The notes under the pieces were generated by a model, which was not told the origin of the DNA, made no database searches, and was given only the letters and a program-made list of their open reading frames with translations. The translations under genes were made by a program, and so were the position numbers. A DNA stretch of 64,000 bases from Tharpella sp964457755. Lineage in GTDB: Bacteria > Desulfobacterota > Anaeroferrophillalia > Anaeroferrophillales > Tharpellaceae. Location of the stretch: NCBI GenBank assembly GCA_964457755.1, contig CAYWGC010000009.1, positions 1 to 64,000 of the forward strand. Direction: 5' to 3'. Each line of letters opens with the position of its first letter. Within the stretch, counting starts at the first letter, position 1. Positions 8,473 through 19,759 of this stretch are shown one piece after another.

Positions 8473-8869
8473 ATTCAACCTCGGGCTTAAATTCATGAAC
8501 AATCTGTTGCGCAAGTTCGTGCCACTCCTGCTGGAGCTGAGCGATCTCACCGGTCTTAAGATCCGGGAAATGGGCCCCGGCGACCACGACCACGGCCCTA
8601 CCGGTAGCCGCGACAATCAGATCACTCATCTCATTAACAATTTCATCATCACGGTGACCAAAAACCGTAAAAATTGATTTAGAAGCCCGTTTCTGACCGG
8701 GAAAACTTAGACTCGGGCGCGGCAGGCTCAACCCGACTGCGCCGATATGGCTCCTCCCACCCTCGACTGCGACGAGCAGATCACCATTACCAAACTCAAG
8801 CACGTTAGCCTTGAGCGCAAACCGAGTTTTTTTTTCGCTGGTAAATAACTGCATCATCACAATCGACAA
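8465..8869 (-). CDS. LpdD-like prenylated-flavin chaperone domain protein
   Basis: A 134-residue single-domain protein without signal or membrane helix. Its pattern, GGRSHIGAVGLSLPRPSL, then FTVFGHRDDEIVNEMSDLI and AVVVVAGAHFPDLKTGEI, matches the LpdD family (subunit D of gallate-type decarboxylases), thought to carry or protect prenylated FMN for UbiD enzymes. The overlap with ubiX supports the same pathway. The identification is from memory of the family pattern, not a search. The open frame starts at TTG 8869 with no clear ribosome site; ATG 8857 or 8854 are alternatives. A run of nine A in the coding strand (8827-8835) lies near the start. Confidence 0.72.
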   Translation of the reverse strand: MSIVMMQLFTSEKKTRFALKANVLEFGNGDLLVAVEGGRSHIGAVGLSLPRPSLSFPGQKRASKSIFTVFGHRDDEIVNEMSDLIVAATGRAVVVVAGAHFPDLKTGEIAQLQQEWHELAQQIVHEFKPEVEYD

Positions 8870-8968
8870 AAAGGGTAAATATACTGTCTTGCGCTTTCGC
8901 CATTACGATACTAATATAGATTGACAAATTCACTATATAAAATAATTTTTAAACGAGGTAAAGCAAAG

Positions 8969-9178
8969 ATGTCAGAACAAACGAAACGCTACACTTTAGA
9001 AGACGATCTCGTCTTAACTTACAAAGGTAAAGGTTGGGCCCTGATCGGCAACGGTAATGAACTCATCGCCTCAGACAAAATCAAGTCAAACATAAAAGGC
9101 CCTTATAAAGACGGCAAGACCATGCTCGAATTTATTGAAGACATCATTACCAGGGACTTAGGCTCTCCGGCGAGTTGA
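8969..9178 (+). CDS. Small hypothetical protein
   Basis: A 69-residue acidic/basic mixed protein (start MSEQTKRYTLEDDLVL) with no signal peptide and no domain I recognise. ATG 8969 is preferred over TTG 8921 because ACGAGG precedes it. The segment LTYKGKGWALIGNGNELIASDKI suggests a small beta sheet, followed by a helix (GKTMLEFIEDIITRDL). The stop codon TGA runs straight into a seven-base tandem repeat. It stands alone between the LpdD operon (divergent) and glucokinase (convergent). Confidence 0.55.
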   Translation: MSEQTKRYTLEDDLVLTYKGKGWALIGNGNELIASDKIKSNIKGPYKDGKTMLEFIEDIITRDLGSPAS

Positions 9179-9215
9179 GTCGGCAGTCGGCAGTCGGCAG
9201 TCGGCAGTCGGCAGT
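9178..9215. repeat. Heptanucleotide tandem repeat (AGTCGGC) x5
   Basis: Five perfect copies of AGTCGGC plus AGT, starting at the last base of the small gene before it. It belongs to the CAGTNNN group of seven-base repeats found at several gene borders in this window. Confidence 0.95.
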
Positions 9216-9261
9216 GTCAAAAAGCATTGAGGGATGGTTGATGTCAACTGTAAGCATCACT

Positions 9262-10275
9262 TTAATTTATGGACATTGAATTTAAGGCGATACGAGCGGC
9301 GCCCAAAAGAGCGGCTTCAGGGTTAAGCACAACTTTTACCGGAACCTGTTCAAGCCATGGAGCCATACGCCCCTTGTCACGAAAAGCTGCAAGAAAACGA
9401 TCGTGGCGCAAATGACCGATGATCTTGGCCGGAATTCCACCCGCGAGATAAAGCCCTGCGACCGCCATTCCAGTTACAACAAGATCCCCAGCCACACTAC
9501 CAAGAAGCGAGACAAAGGTCTCCAGAGCTTGTACGGCCTGCAGATCCTCACCAGCATCAGCCGCCGCAACTACGTCGGCAGCATTTGTCGCGGTAGCTGA
9601 AGAAAATGCCAGATCCAGACCGGCAGTAGCAACCTGAGTTTCTCCTCTCTGCCTGAACCAGTTGTAAATATTAAGCAAGCCGGGCCCAGAGAGCAGACGC
9701 TCCCGGCTGACCCGGCCATAGTGAAGTTTAAAGTAGCGCCATAACTCAACCTCAAGTTCATTGCGGGGAGCAAAATCGGCATGGCCGCCTTCGGACGCGA
9801 GGATCTGAAGATTCTCTCCGCCAACCAGAAAAGCCATCCCCAAACCGGTACCCGGAGCCAGAACCACAGAGGTCGCAGAGATACTTTCAAAAATATTTCC
9901 CGCCTGCAAAACGGCTAACTCAGCATCACCCAAGCAAGAGATAGCAGCAGCTGTGGCAAAGAGATCATTAACCAAGGTTAGATGAGGACAGGAAAACTCT
10001 TTCTGCAACGCTTTTTCGTTCAGTTTCAGACCAAGATTAGTGGCTTCGACGCAACCTTCTTGAACAGGCCCAGCGACGCCAAAACAAATCGCTGCCAACT
10101 TTGTCTCAGCCCCTTCCCGAAACCAGAAATCCTTAACCTGCCGGACAAACTCAGCTTCCCCGCAACTGGCAAAATTACAGAAAGAGACTCTTTCTGGACC
10201 GTGTTGACCTGAGACAAAGAGACCAAGATTGGTTTTTGTCGCCCCGATATCCCCAGCCAGAACCAGCTTACTCAT
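9262..10275 (-). CDS. glk: Glucokinase
   Basis: Phosphorylates glucose to glucose-6-phosphate with ATP. The 337-residue protein has the Glk (PF02685) order: phosphate loop LAGDIGATKTNLGLF at the N-terminus, NDLFATAAA with the catalytic-region Asp at about 104, and LAPGTGLGMAFLV at about 142, then EGGHADFAPR and the C-terminal TGMAVAGLYLAGGIPAKI. The start ATG at 10275 gives the expected N-terminus. It is followed on the same strand by nothing within 350 bases and preceded by transketolase 220 bases upstream, so carbon metabolism genes cluster here. Confidence 0.92.
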   Translation of the reverse strand: MSKLVLAGDIGATKTNLGLFVSGQHGPERVSFCNFASCGEAEFVRQVKDFWFREGAETKLAAICFGVAGPVQEGCVEATNLGLKLNEKALQKEFSCPHLTLVNDLFATAAAISCLGDAELAVLQAGNIFESISATSVVLAPGTGLGMAFLVGGENLQILASEGGHADFAPRNELEVELWRYFKLHYGRVSRERLLSGPGLLNIYNWFRQRGETQVATAGLDLAFSSATATNAADVVAAADAGEDLQAVQALETFVSLLGSVAGDLVVTGMAVAGLYLAGGIPAKIIGHLRHDRFLAAFRDKGRMAPWLEQVPVKVVLNPEAALLGAARIALNSMSIN

Positions 10276-10488
10276 TTCCAGTCAGAAAATACAGGGTTTC
10301 ATCAATATCGGACATAACAGCACCTCTTTTTTACTCTCCTTAATACAAATATCGAGAACGCCGCCAACTTTGCTTCGCCCACTTCGACAGGGTCAAAGCT
10401 TGCCAATTAGCGGATCAACATTTTCGACTTACACAATCATCACAGCCGCCAATCATCAAGCACTGACCCCAACCGAGATGCTACGATA

Positions 10489-10509
10489 ACTGACTACTGA
10501 CCACTGACT
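10489..10509. repeat. Heptanucleotide repeat (ACTGACN) x3 overlapping the end of tkt
   Basis: Three heptads ACTGACT, ACTGACC, ACTGACT. On the minus strand they read as the CAGTNNN repeat type and supply the last codons and the TAG stop of the transketolase gene. Confidence 0.85.
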
Positions 10510-12500
10510 AACGACACTGCCCGCCGGACAATTTCTTCTTTAGTAATCCGAAACTGTTGAAAAAGCACAGCAGCCGGGGCTGAGGCGCCGAAATGGTCGA
10601 TAGCGATAACATCACCACGACCTTTCAGGTAGCGATGCCAGCCCATTGAAGAGCCCGCCTCAATCGCTAACCGGCAACCCCCCGGCACTAAAACTTGATG
10701 CTGGTAGGCCTTCGATTGACGCGCAAAAAGTTCCCAACTCGGCATACTGACAACCCGGGCGCAAACCCCTTTATCTTTGAGTTCTAAAGCCGCGGCCGAT
10801 GCCAAAGAGACTTCTGAACCGGTAGCGATTAAAGTAATATCGGCATCTCCATTTTCGACATCATCGATGACATAGGCTCCACGATGCAGTGCAGTTGCCG
10901 CTTTATCAAATATCGCAGCTAAGGTCGGTAGATTTTGACGAGTTAAAATAAGAGCCGTCGGGCCATCCTGACGCCGCAAAGCTTCTTTCCAAGCGGCCAC
11001 AGTTTCGTTGGCATCGGCCGGACGAATCACATTGAGATTAGGAATCACGCGTAGACTGGCAAGATGCTCAATCGGCTGATGGGTAGGGCCGTCTTCACCG
11101 AGACCGATACTGTCATGGGTGAAAATATAGATGACCGGTAGGCCCATCATCGCAGCCAGGCGAATCGCCGGTTTCATATAATCACAAAAGACCATAAAAG
11201 TCCCACCGAAAACCCGCACTCCGCGATGCAGAGCGAGACCGTTAAGAGCTGCCCCCATAGCGTGTTCCCGCACCCCGAAACGGATATTACGTCCGCCAAA
11301 ATCGGGAGCAGCGAAATCCACAGCTTCATTAATATGGGTTTTATTGGAGGGTCCGAGATCGGCGGAACCGCCGATCATCTCCGGCAAAACCCCGGCCAGA
11401 GCATTGATCACCTTGCCCGAAACCGCCCGGGTTGCGACCCCTTTTGCGTCAACCGGAAAAGTTGGCAGCGTGCTCTCCCAACCTGCAGGCAAGGAGCCAG
11501 CCTGACGCCGCTCCCATTCAGCCGCTAATTCGGGGAATTTATCCTTGTAAAATAACATCATCGCCTGCCATCTCTCTTCGGCCTGGGCCCCACTCTCTTT
11601 CACTTTACGATAGACCCCATAGACCTCATCCGCAACCAGAAAACTTTCCTCGGTCGGCCAGCCGAGATTTTCTTTGGTCTTGATAATCTCTTCGGCTCCC
11701 AACGGTTCGCCATGGGCTGAAGCAGTATCCTGTTTGGCGGGACTGCCAAAACCGATATGGGTGCGCACTGCAATCAACGTCGGATGTTCAAGATCTTCGC
11801 GGGCGGCATTCAGGGCGGCGGCGATGGCTGGACAATCATTGCCGTCGGCAACCTCAATCACCTGCCAGCCGTAAGCCCGAAAACGGGCAGCATTGTCATC
11901 GGTAAAGGTAATGCTGGTGTCACCTTCGATCGAAATATGATTATCGTCGTAAAGATAGATAAGTTTTCCGAGCTTAAGGTTGCCGGCCAGCGAAGCGGCC
12001 TCATGCGAGATCCCCTCCATCAGGTCACCATCACCAACAATCCCATAAGTAAAGTGGTCGACCACCGGGAATCCGGGCTTATTAAAAGCAGCGGTCAAAC
12101 TTCTCTCCGCCATTGCCATACCAACCCCGGTGGCCAAACCCTGCCCAAGAGGTCCGGTTGTGGTCTCAACCCCCGGCGTGTGACGATATTCAGGATGGCC
12201 CGGCGTCAAACTCCCCCATTGGCGAAAATTTTTCAGATCATCAAGGCTTAAAGAATATCCACAAAGATGAAGCAGAGCATAGAGTAGAGCCGAACCATGC
12301 CCGGCAGAAAGCACAAAACGATCACGATCGGCCCATTCAGGATTGGCGGGATTGTGTTTAAGAAAATTGGTCCAGAGGGTATGAGCCATAGGGGCTGTAC
12401 CCATCGGCATTCCCGGATGTCCGGAATTAGCCTTCTCAACCATATCAACCGCCAGAAAACGAACCGTATTAATGCATTTTTCTTGCAAATCCGCAGACAT
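10494..12500 (-). CDS. tkt: Transketolase
   Basis: Thiamine-diphosphate enzyme of the pentose phosphate pathway. The 668-residue protein has the full layout: N-terminal catalytic His in NSGHPGMPMGTAPMAH, the TPP motif GDGDLMEGISHEAASLAGNLKLGKLIYLYDDNHIS, the middle domain with GGSADLGPSNKT and VREHAMGAALNGLALHRG, and a C-terminal domain (ATGSEVSLA, IAIDHFGASAPA). The ATG at 12500 is preferred over TTG 12503. The last six codons (SLVSGQ) and the stop are read from a heptanucleotide repeat, so the native C-terminus was probably replaced by a few residues. Confidence 0.96.
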   Translation of the reverse strand: MSADLQEKCINTVRFLAVDMVEKANSGHPGMPMGTAPMAHTLWTNFLKHNPANPEWADRDRFVLSAGHGSALLYALLHLCGYSLSLDDLKNFRQWGSLTPGHPEYRHTPGVETTTGPLGQGLATGVGMAMAERSLTAAFNKPGFPVVDHFTYGIVGDGDLMEGISHEAASLAGNLKLGKLIYLYDDNHISIEGDTSITFTDDNAARFRAYGWQVIEVADGNDCPAIAAALNAAREDLEHPTLIAVRTHIGFGSPAKQDTASAHGEPLGAEEIIKTKENLGWPTEESFLVADEVYGVYRKVKESGAQAEERWQAMMLFYKDKFPELAAEWERRQAGSLPAGWESTLPTFPVDAKGVATRAVSGKVINALAGVLPEMIGGSADLGPSNKTHINEAVDFAAPDFGGRNIRFGVREHAMGAALNGLALHRGVRVFGGTFMVFCDYMKPAIRLAAMMGLPVIYIFTHDSIGLGEDGPTHQPIEHLASLRVIPNLNVIRPADANETVAAWKEALRRQDGPTALILTRQNLPTLAAIFDKAATALHRGAYVIDDVENGDADITLIATGSEVSLASAAALELKDKGVCARVVSMPSWELFARQSKAYQHQVLVPGGCRLAIEAGSSMGWHRYLKGRGDVIAIDHFGASAPAAVLFQQFRITKEEIVRRAVSLVSGQ

Positions 12501-12677
12501 CAACCTCTAATCCTCCAATTATTCCCAATAAAACAGAAAAAGACGACCCCAATCTGAGCCCGCCTTCTTGCTAAAAAGTGTCCCGAAAATTACTATCAGA
12601 AACCGCCTTATATCAGTTTACAAAACCTAAATCAATCAGCGAATAGACCACTTTTTTCATCTTTATTGATTCTTAAT

Positions 12678-12992
12678 TTACAAATCTTCTTCAACCTCTT
12701 CCCAACCAGTAATCATCGACTGGATATAAGCAAGCAGGCTGCCGCCAGTGGTTGTCAAATAGATATGGACCAGTAAAAAGAGAAGTCGGACAAATGCCAT
12801 GGCTGTGTGCAGAAAAGCCACCCCGTCAAGACCTGCCGTAAAACCCCAGCTAACCCAGTCATTATAGTAATAATAGAGCAGACCGGATAACAACTGCAGC
12901 GGCAGATAAAAGCCCTCCAGGTTTGCCAGATGACCATCCCGGCTGTGACACTCCTCACAAGAGAGAACTTGTTCCTTGGGCGCCACCTCCAA
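12678..12992 (-). pseudogene. Relic of a haem c / cytochrome b membrane protein (C-terminal end)
   Basis: A 104-codon frame beginning at TTG with stops directly upstream. It holds one haem c site (CEECH, codons about 12-16) followed by two membrane segments with a histidine pattern (FLHTAMAFVRLLFLLVHIYLTTTGG) and a charged tail (MITGWEEVEEDL). This is the C-terminal part of a multihaem or single-haem cytochrome fused to a cytochrome b561-type module, as found in anaerobic respiratory chains. The N-terminal haem sites and most of the b domain are missing. No ribosome site was seen, so it is probably not translated. It implies that the lineage had such a respiratory protein. Confidence 0.6.
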
Positions 12993-13127
12993 CTATAACT
13001 ATATTCATATTTTATCGCTTAAAGAACCGTGCAACTATACAGAAAAAGAAAAAGGCCATCAAGAAATTTCCCCAACGACCTTTGCTAAAAAAACACCAAA
13101 CAATTCCCACAGTTTCAATAGATGGGA

Positions 13128-14225
13128 TTATTGTTTCAGTAATATTTCCCAGATTCTCTGAGCTGCCTTGCCATCCCATAACGGCGGTATCCGCCCAGCT
13201 TTGCCAAGCTCTCCATTTTCGATCTTGGCACAAGCCGCCAGGATATCAGTCGAATGGTTACCGACCAGTACATTTGTGCCTAAATCAACCGTAATCGGCC
13301 GCTCTGTATTTTCACGCATGGTAAGACAAGGCACCCCCAGCGCCGTCGTCTCCTCCTGCAAGCCGCCACTATCGGTCAAAACCAGGGCCGCATCCTGCCA
13401 TAAAAAAAGAGACTCGAGAAAACCTAATGGCGGTAGTTGCATAACATTGGGCGACAGCTCCAAACTGAACTTAAGCAACATTTTCCCGGTTCGCGGATGC
13501 ACTGGAAAAACAATTGGATATCTCTCAGCTATCTTATTTAGAGCACCAACGATTCCGGAAAAGACCTCTTTGTCATCGACGTTCGAAGGCCGGTGCATGG
13601 TCAAAAAGATATAATCACGGCCTTGCAGCTTCTCTTTAAGGCTCCAGCTACCTAAAGAGTGACAATCAACCTCTTTAAGTTTTTCCACCTGCCGCAAAAG
13701 ATTGTCTATCATAACATGGCCGACAAAAAAGATCTGCTCCGCCGACTTGCCCTCGTGTTCAAGATTCGTCACCGCACTCTCTTCGGTAACGAAGAAATAG
13801 TCGCTGATGGAATCAGTCACCATGCGATTTATCTCTTCCGGCATATTAAGATCAAAACTCCGCAAACCAGCCTCAACATGGGCGACCTTGATCCACATCT
13901 TCTTGGCCACAATACTACAGGCCAGGGTCGAATTAACATCGCCCACAACGATCACCAGATCGGGCTGCTGTTCACGACAGACAACCTCAAAAGAGACCAT
14001 AATCTTAGCTGTCTGCTCGGCATGGCTACCCGATCCAGCTTCGAGAAAAAAATCGGGCTTCGGCAGCTCAAGATCATCAAAAAAAGCCTGTGACATCTCG
14101 TAATCATAGTGCTGACCTGTATGGACAATCAGACATTCAACCGCGCCAAGTCCAGATGCCGCATGAAATAGCGGCGCTATTTTCATAAAATTTGGCCGCG
14201 CCCCGGCCACCAGTAAAACCTTCAA
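13128..14225 (-). CDS. wecB: UDP-N-acetylglucosamine 2-epimerase (non-hydrolysing)
   Basis: Converts UDP-GlcNAc to UDP-ManNAc, a precursor of surface polysaccharide. The 365-residue protein has the WecB signatures: VAGARPNFMKIAPL at the start, VHTGQHYDYEMSQAFFDDLELP, HVEAGLRSFDLNMPEEINR, the nucleotide-binding LTMHRPSNVDD, FPVHPRTGKML, and LTDSGGLQEETTALGVPCLTMRENTERP. Length and start are normal for the family. The DegT-type aminotransferase at 46.4 kb could belong to the same surface-sugar pathway, but no glycosyltransferases are in the window. Confidence 0.95.
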   Translation of the reverse strand: MKVLLVAGARPNFMKIAPLFHAASGLGAVECLIVHTGQHYDYEMSQAFFDDLELPKPDFFLEAGSGSHAEQTAKIMVSFEVVCREQQPDLVIVVGDVNSTLACSIVAKKMWIKVAHVEAGLRSFDLNMPEEINRMVTDSISDYFFVTEESAVTNLEHEGKSAEQIFFVGHVMIDNLLRQVEKLKEVDCHSLGSWSLKEKLQGRDYIFLTMHRPSNVDDKEVFSGIVGALNKIAERYPIVFPVHPRTGKMLLKFSLELSPNVMQLPPLGFLESLFLWQDAALVLTDSGGLQEETTALGVPCLTMRENTERPITVDLGTNVLVGNHSTDILAACAKIENGELGKAGRIPPLWDGKAAQRIWEILLKQ

Positions 14226-14364
14226 GATAATCTCCTCTATACCTACTTGAAAAAACCTCCATACCGGAGGATACCTATTTCACAGTATTCATATGCCACA
14301 GATATTATTGGACCGCAAGAGTTATCAATAACCTTGTAAATTGACTACCGGACAGTAATAAGAT

Positions 14365-15117
14365 TCAATCATAATCAACCGAGCGTAAAACAAGACCATG
14401 GGCCGGAGCTGTTATGCCGGCAGCGTGGCGCTGTCGGGCATTGATAATGGCGCTCATCGCAGCCGGAGGGTATTTACCGCGACCAAACTCTACCAGAGTA
14501 CCGACAATGATACGCACCATGTTTTTGAGAAAACCATCGCCTTTAACAAAACAGAGCAGGTAGTGCCCGCGGCGACACCAACGAACTTGCAGGATAGTCC
14601 GCACACTGCTGGCGGTGTTACCATCGGCCGCTTTAAATGAGTTGAAATCGTGCTGACCGACAAGAAAGGTGGAGGCTTGATTAAGAAGGTCGAGATTTAA
14701 GGGCTGGCGAATATGCCAGGTGTAACGAAGCGTCAGGGGATTGGCATAAAGAGTGTTATAGATAACATAGAGATAAGTTTTGGTGCGGGATGATTTACGG
14801 GCATGGAATAAAGAGGGCTTTTCAACAATCTGGCGAACTCTGATATCAGGGGGCAAAAGGCTGTTGAAAGCCGCCTGAATCCGCGCAAGAGGAAGGTTAC
14901 CTGCGTACGGCCATGAAGCTACCTGCCCCCAGGCGTGCACCCCGGCATCAGTACGACCGGAACCATCCATATTATGACAGCGCTCACGGCTAAAACGAAA
15001 AGCCGTCTTTTCAAGCTCTTCCTGAATAGTTGTGCCGTTAGGCTGGATCTGCCAGCCATTATAGGCGGTGCCATCATAGGCAATTGTCAGCTTAAGATTA
15101 CGCACATCAAAAATCAA
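14365..15117 (-). CDS. truA: tRNA pseudouridine(38-40) synthase TruA
   Basis: Makes pseudouridine at tRNA positions 38-40. The 250-residue protein has the catalytic Asp in the motif GSGRTDAGVHAWGQ (about residues 52-65), YDGTAYNGWQIQPNG near the start, RKSSRTKTYLYVIYN and the C-terminal FLKNMVRIIVGTLVEFGRG. It follows greA with a 7-nt gap on the same strand and shares that transcription unit with carB. Confidence 0.95.
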   Translation of the reverse strand: MIFDVRNLKLTIAYDGTAYNGWQIQPNGTTIQEELEKTAFRFSRERCHNMDGSGRTDAGVHAWGQVASWPYAGNLPLARIQAAFNSLLPPDIRVRQIVEKPSLFHARKSSRTKTYLYVIYNTLYANPLTLRYTWHIRQPLNLDLLNQASTFLVGQHDFNSFKAADGNTASSVRTILQVRWCRRGHYLLCFVKGDGFLKNMVRIIVGTLVEFGRGKYPPAAMSAIINARQRHAAGITAPAHGLVLRSVDYD

Positions 15118-15124
15118 AGAAAAT

Positions 15125-15616
15125 TCAGGGCGCGGTCGCGCTGATGTCTATAATAATATAGTTTTTCTGTCCGACCGGAAGTTGCAAGAAGATATCGTCG
15201 TCAATCTCTTTACCTAACAGAGCCCGGGCTAAGGGGGCGGCAATCGAGAGACGACCTTGTTCAACATCAGCCTCATCCTCACCGACTAACTGGTAGACCA
15301 CTTCTTCTCCGCTATCTTCATCAGAGAGTGTGACAAATACACCAAACATCACCTGATCGAGCGCCGCAATCTGGGTCACATCAATTATTTCGGCCCGGGT
15401 TAAGCGATCACCGAGATGGTTGATACGCCCTTCGACAAAAGACTGACGATTTTTGGCCGCATCGTATTCGGCATTTTCGCTTAAATCACCATGATCCCGC
15501 GCCTCCGAGATATCACGAATGATTTGTTGTCTCTCAACCGTTTTTAAATGATTTAACTCTTCTTTAAGTTTTTTGTAACCGTCCGGGGTGAACGGTACCT
15601 TTGCCATACTACACAT
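15125..15616 (-). CDS. greA: Transcription elongation factor GreA
   Basis: GreA rescues stalled RNA polymerase by stimulating transcript cleavage. The 163-residue protein has the N-terminal coiled coil with the acidic tip (ISEARDHGDLSENAEYDAAKNRQ, about 41-63, including the two conserved acidic residues) and the C-terminal FKBP-like domain (GVFVTLSDEDSGEEVVYQLVGEDEAD, SPLARALLGK-like IAAPLARALLGKEIDDD). ATG 15616 has GGAG 8 nt upstream; the family-typical start MAKVPFTPDG is ATG 15607, three codons later. The carB-greA-truA order is common in deltaproteobacteria. Confidence 0.95.
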   Translation of the reverse strand: MCSMAKVPFTPDGYKKLKEELNHLKTVERQQIIRDISEARDHGDLSENAEYDAAKNRQSFVEGRINHLGDRLTRAEIIDVTQIAALDQVMFGVFVTLSDEDSGEEVVYQLVGEDEADVEQGRLSIAAPLARALLGKEIDDDIFLQLPVGQKNYIIIDISATAP

Positions 15617-15666
15617 CAAAAAAACTCCGTCTCAAATTCAATCTTAAGGTTATATAAATAAAACCA

Positions 15667-18900
<3,234 letters not shown>

Positions 18901-18917
18901 TTTGTAAACCTTTAAAA

Positions 18918-18941
18918 CAGTCGCCAGTCGTCAGTCGTCAG
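18918..18941. repeat. Heptanucleotide repeat CAGTCGC/CAGTCGT x3
   Basis: Three heptads of the CAGTNNN type plus CAG, in the gap between the divergent carB and lpxH starts. The carB promoter or leader must include it or lie beside it. Confidence 0.85.
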
Positions 18942-19027
18942 GGTGTTACTGATAACAGACAACTGACATCTGGCGACTAAAAAAAATGGCAGTTGACAAT
19001 GAAATTGTTTTACGATTATATTCAGCC

Positions 19028-19759
19028 ATGAAATCAATCTTTCTGGCTGATGCCCATTTACGAGATCCTCAGGATCAAGGTTACTGTGACCTGCTCACTT
19101 TCCTGCAAAAGCTTCCTGAAGATCTAGACAACTTCTTTATATTAGGCGATTTCTTCGACTTCTGGCACGGTTACCAGGATGTCGTTTTCAGCGCTTATAT
19201 CCCGATCCTGGCAGCCCTTAAAAAACTTTCCGACAAAAACATCAAGATCCATTTTTTCGCCGGCAACCATGAGATCTCATGGGGACCTTATCTCAAACAG
19301 ATTGGCCTTTGCCATGCCCGAGAGAGTATCATCGAAAGCGACGGCCTAAAGCTCTACCTGGCCCATGGTGACCAGCTCAATCCCGATGACCGTATCTACC
19401 GTCTCTGGAGTGCTTTCATTCGCCATCCCTGGACTTTGCGGATAATCAACACGTTGCCCAGCTCCCTGATCTGGAAAGTTGCGGGCCGGCTTTCGCACGG
19501 CAGCCGGAGCTACAACGGCACTAAAAAGATCATTCCAGCCCAGGTTTTCAGAAGTTGCGCAAAGCTGCTTAAAAGTAATCTCTCAGCCATGATTATCGGC
19601 CATTTTCACCAAGCCCGGCAAGAAAATTTTCTATCCGCTAAAGGCCGCAAACCTCTCTACCTTTTAGGCGACTGGCTTAACGACCGCTCTTACCTACTTT
19701 TAGAGGATGGTCAGTTCAGTTTTCACAATTTTCATCAATCAACTGACGAAAACGTTTGA
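19028..19759 (+). CDS. lpxH: UDP-2,3-diacylglucosamine diphosphatase, LpxH-like
   Basis: A metallophosphoesterase of lipid A synthesis that cleaves UDP-2,3-diacylglucosamine to lipid X and UMP. The 243-residue protein shows the two-metal motifs in order: LADAHLRDP (8-14), ILGDFFDFWHG, FFAGNHEISWG, LYLAHGDQLNPDD and IIGHFHQARQ. ATG 19028 is chosen since it gives the family N-terminus directly (MKSIFLADAHL); an upstream ATG at 18986 adds 14 residues without a ribosome site. It is the only plus-strand gene in a 20-kb minus-strand run. Its last 44 bases overlap the 3' end of carA, tail to tail. Confidence 0.85.
   Translation: MKSIFLADAHLRDPQDQGYCDLLTFLQKLPEDLDNFFILGDFFDFWHGYQDVVFSAYIPILAALKKLSDKNIKIHFFAGNHEISWGPYLKQIGLCHARESIIESDGLKLYLAHGDQLNPDDRIYRLWSAFIRHPWTLRIINTLPSSLIWKVAGRLSHGSRSYNGTKKIIPAQVFRSCAKLLKSNLSAMIIGHFHQARQENFLSAKGRKPLYLLGDWLNDRSYLLLEDGQFSFHNFHQSTDENV

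Noticed and set aside
8473..8616. N-terminal extension of UbiX by 48 residues
   Set aside because: The extra residues are the LpdD-like gene read in another frame; the internal ATG gives the family start.
9178..9215. Possible CRISPR array in the tandem repeats
   Set aside because: The units are seven bases with no spacers, and no cas genes are present.
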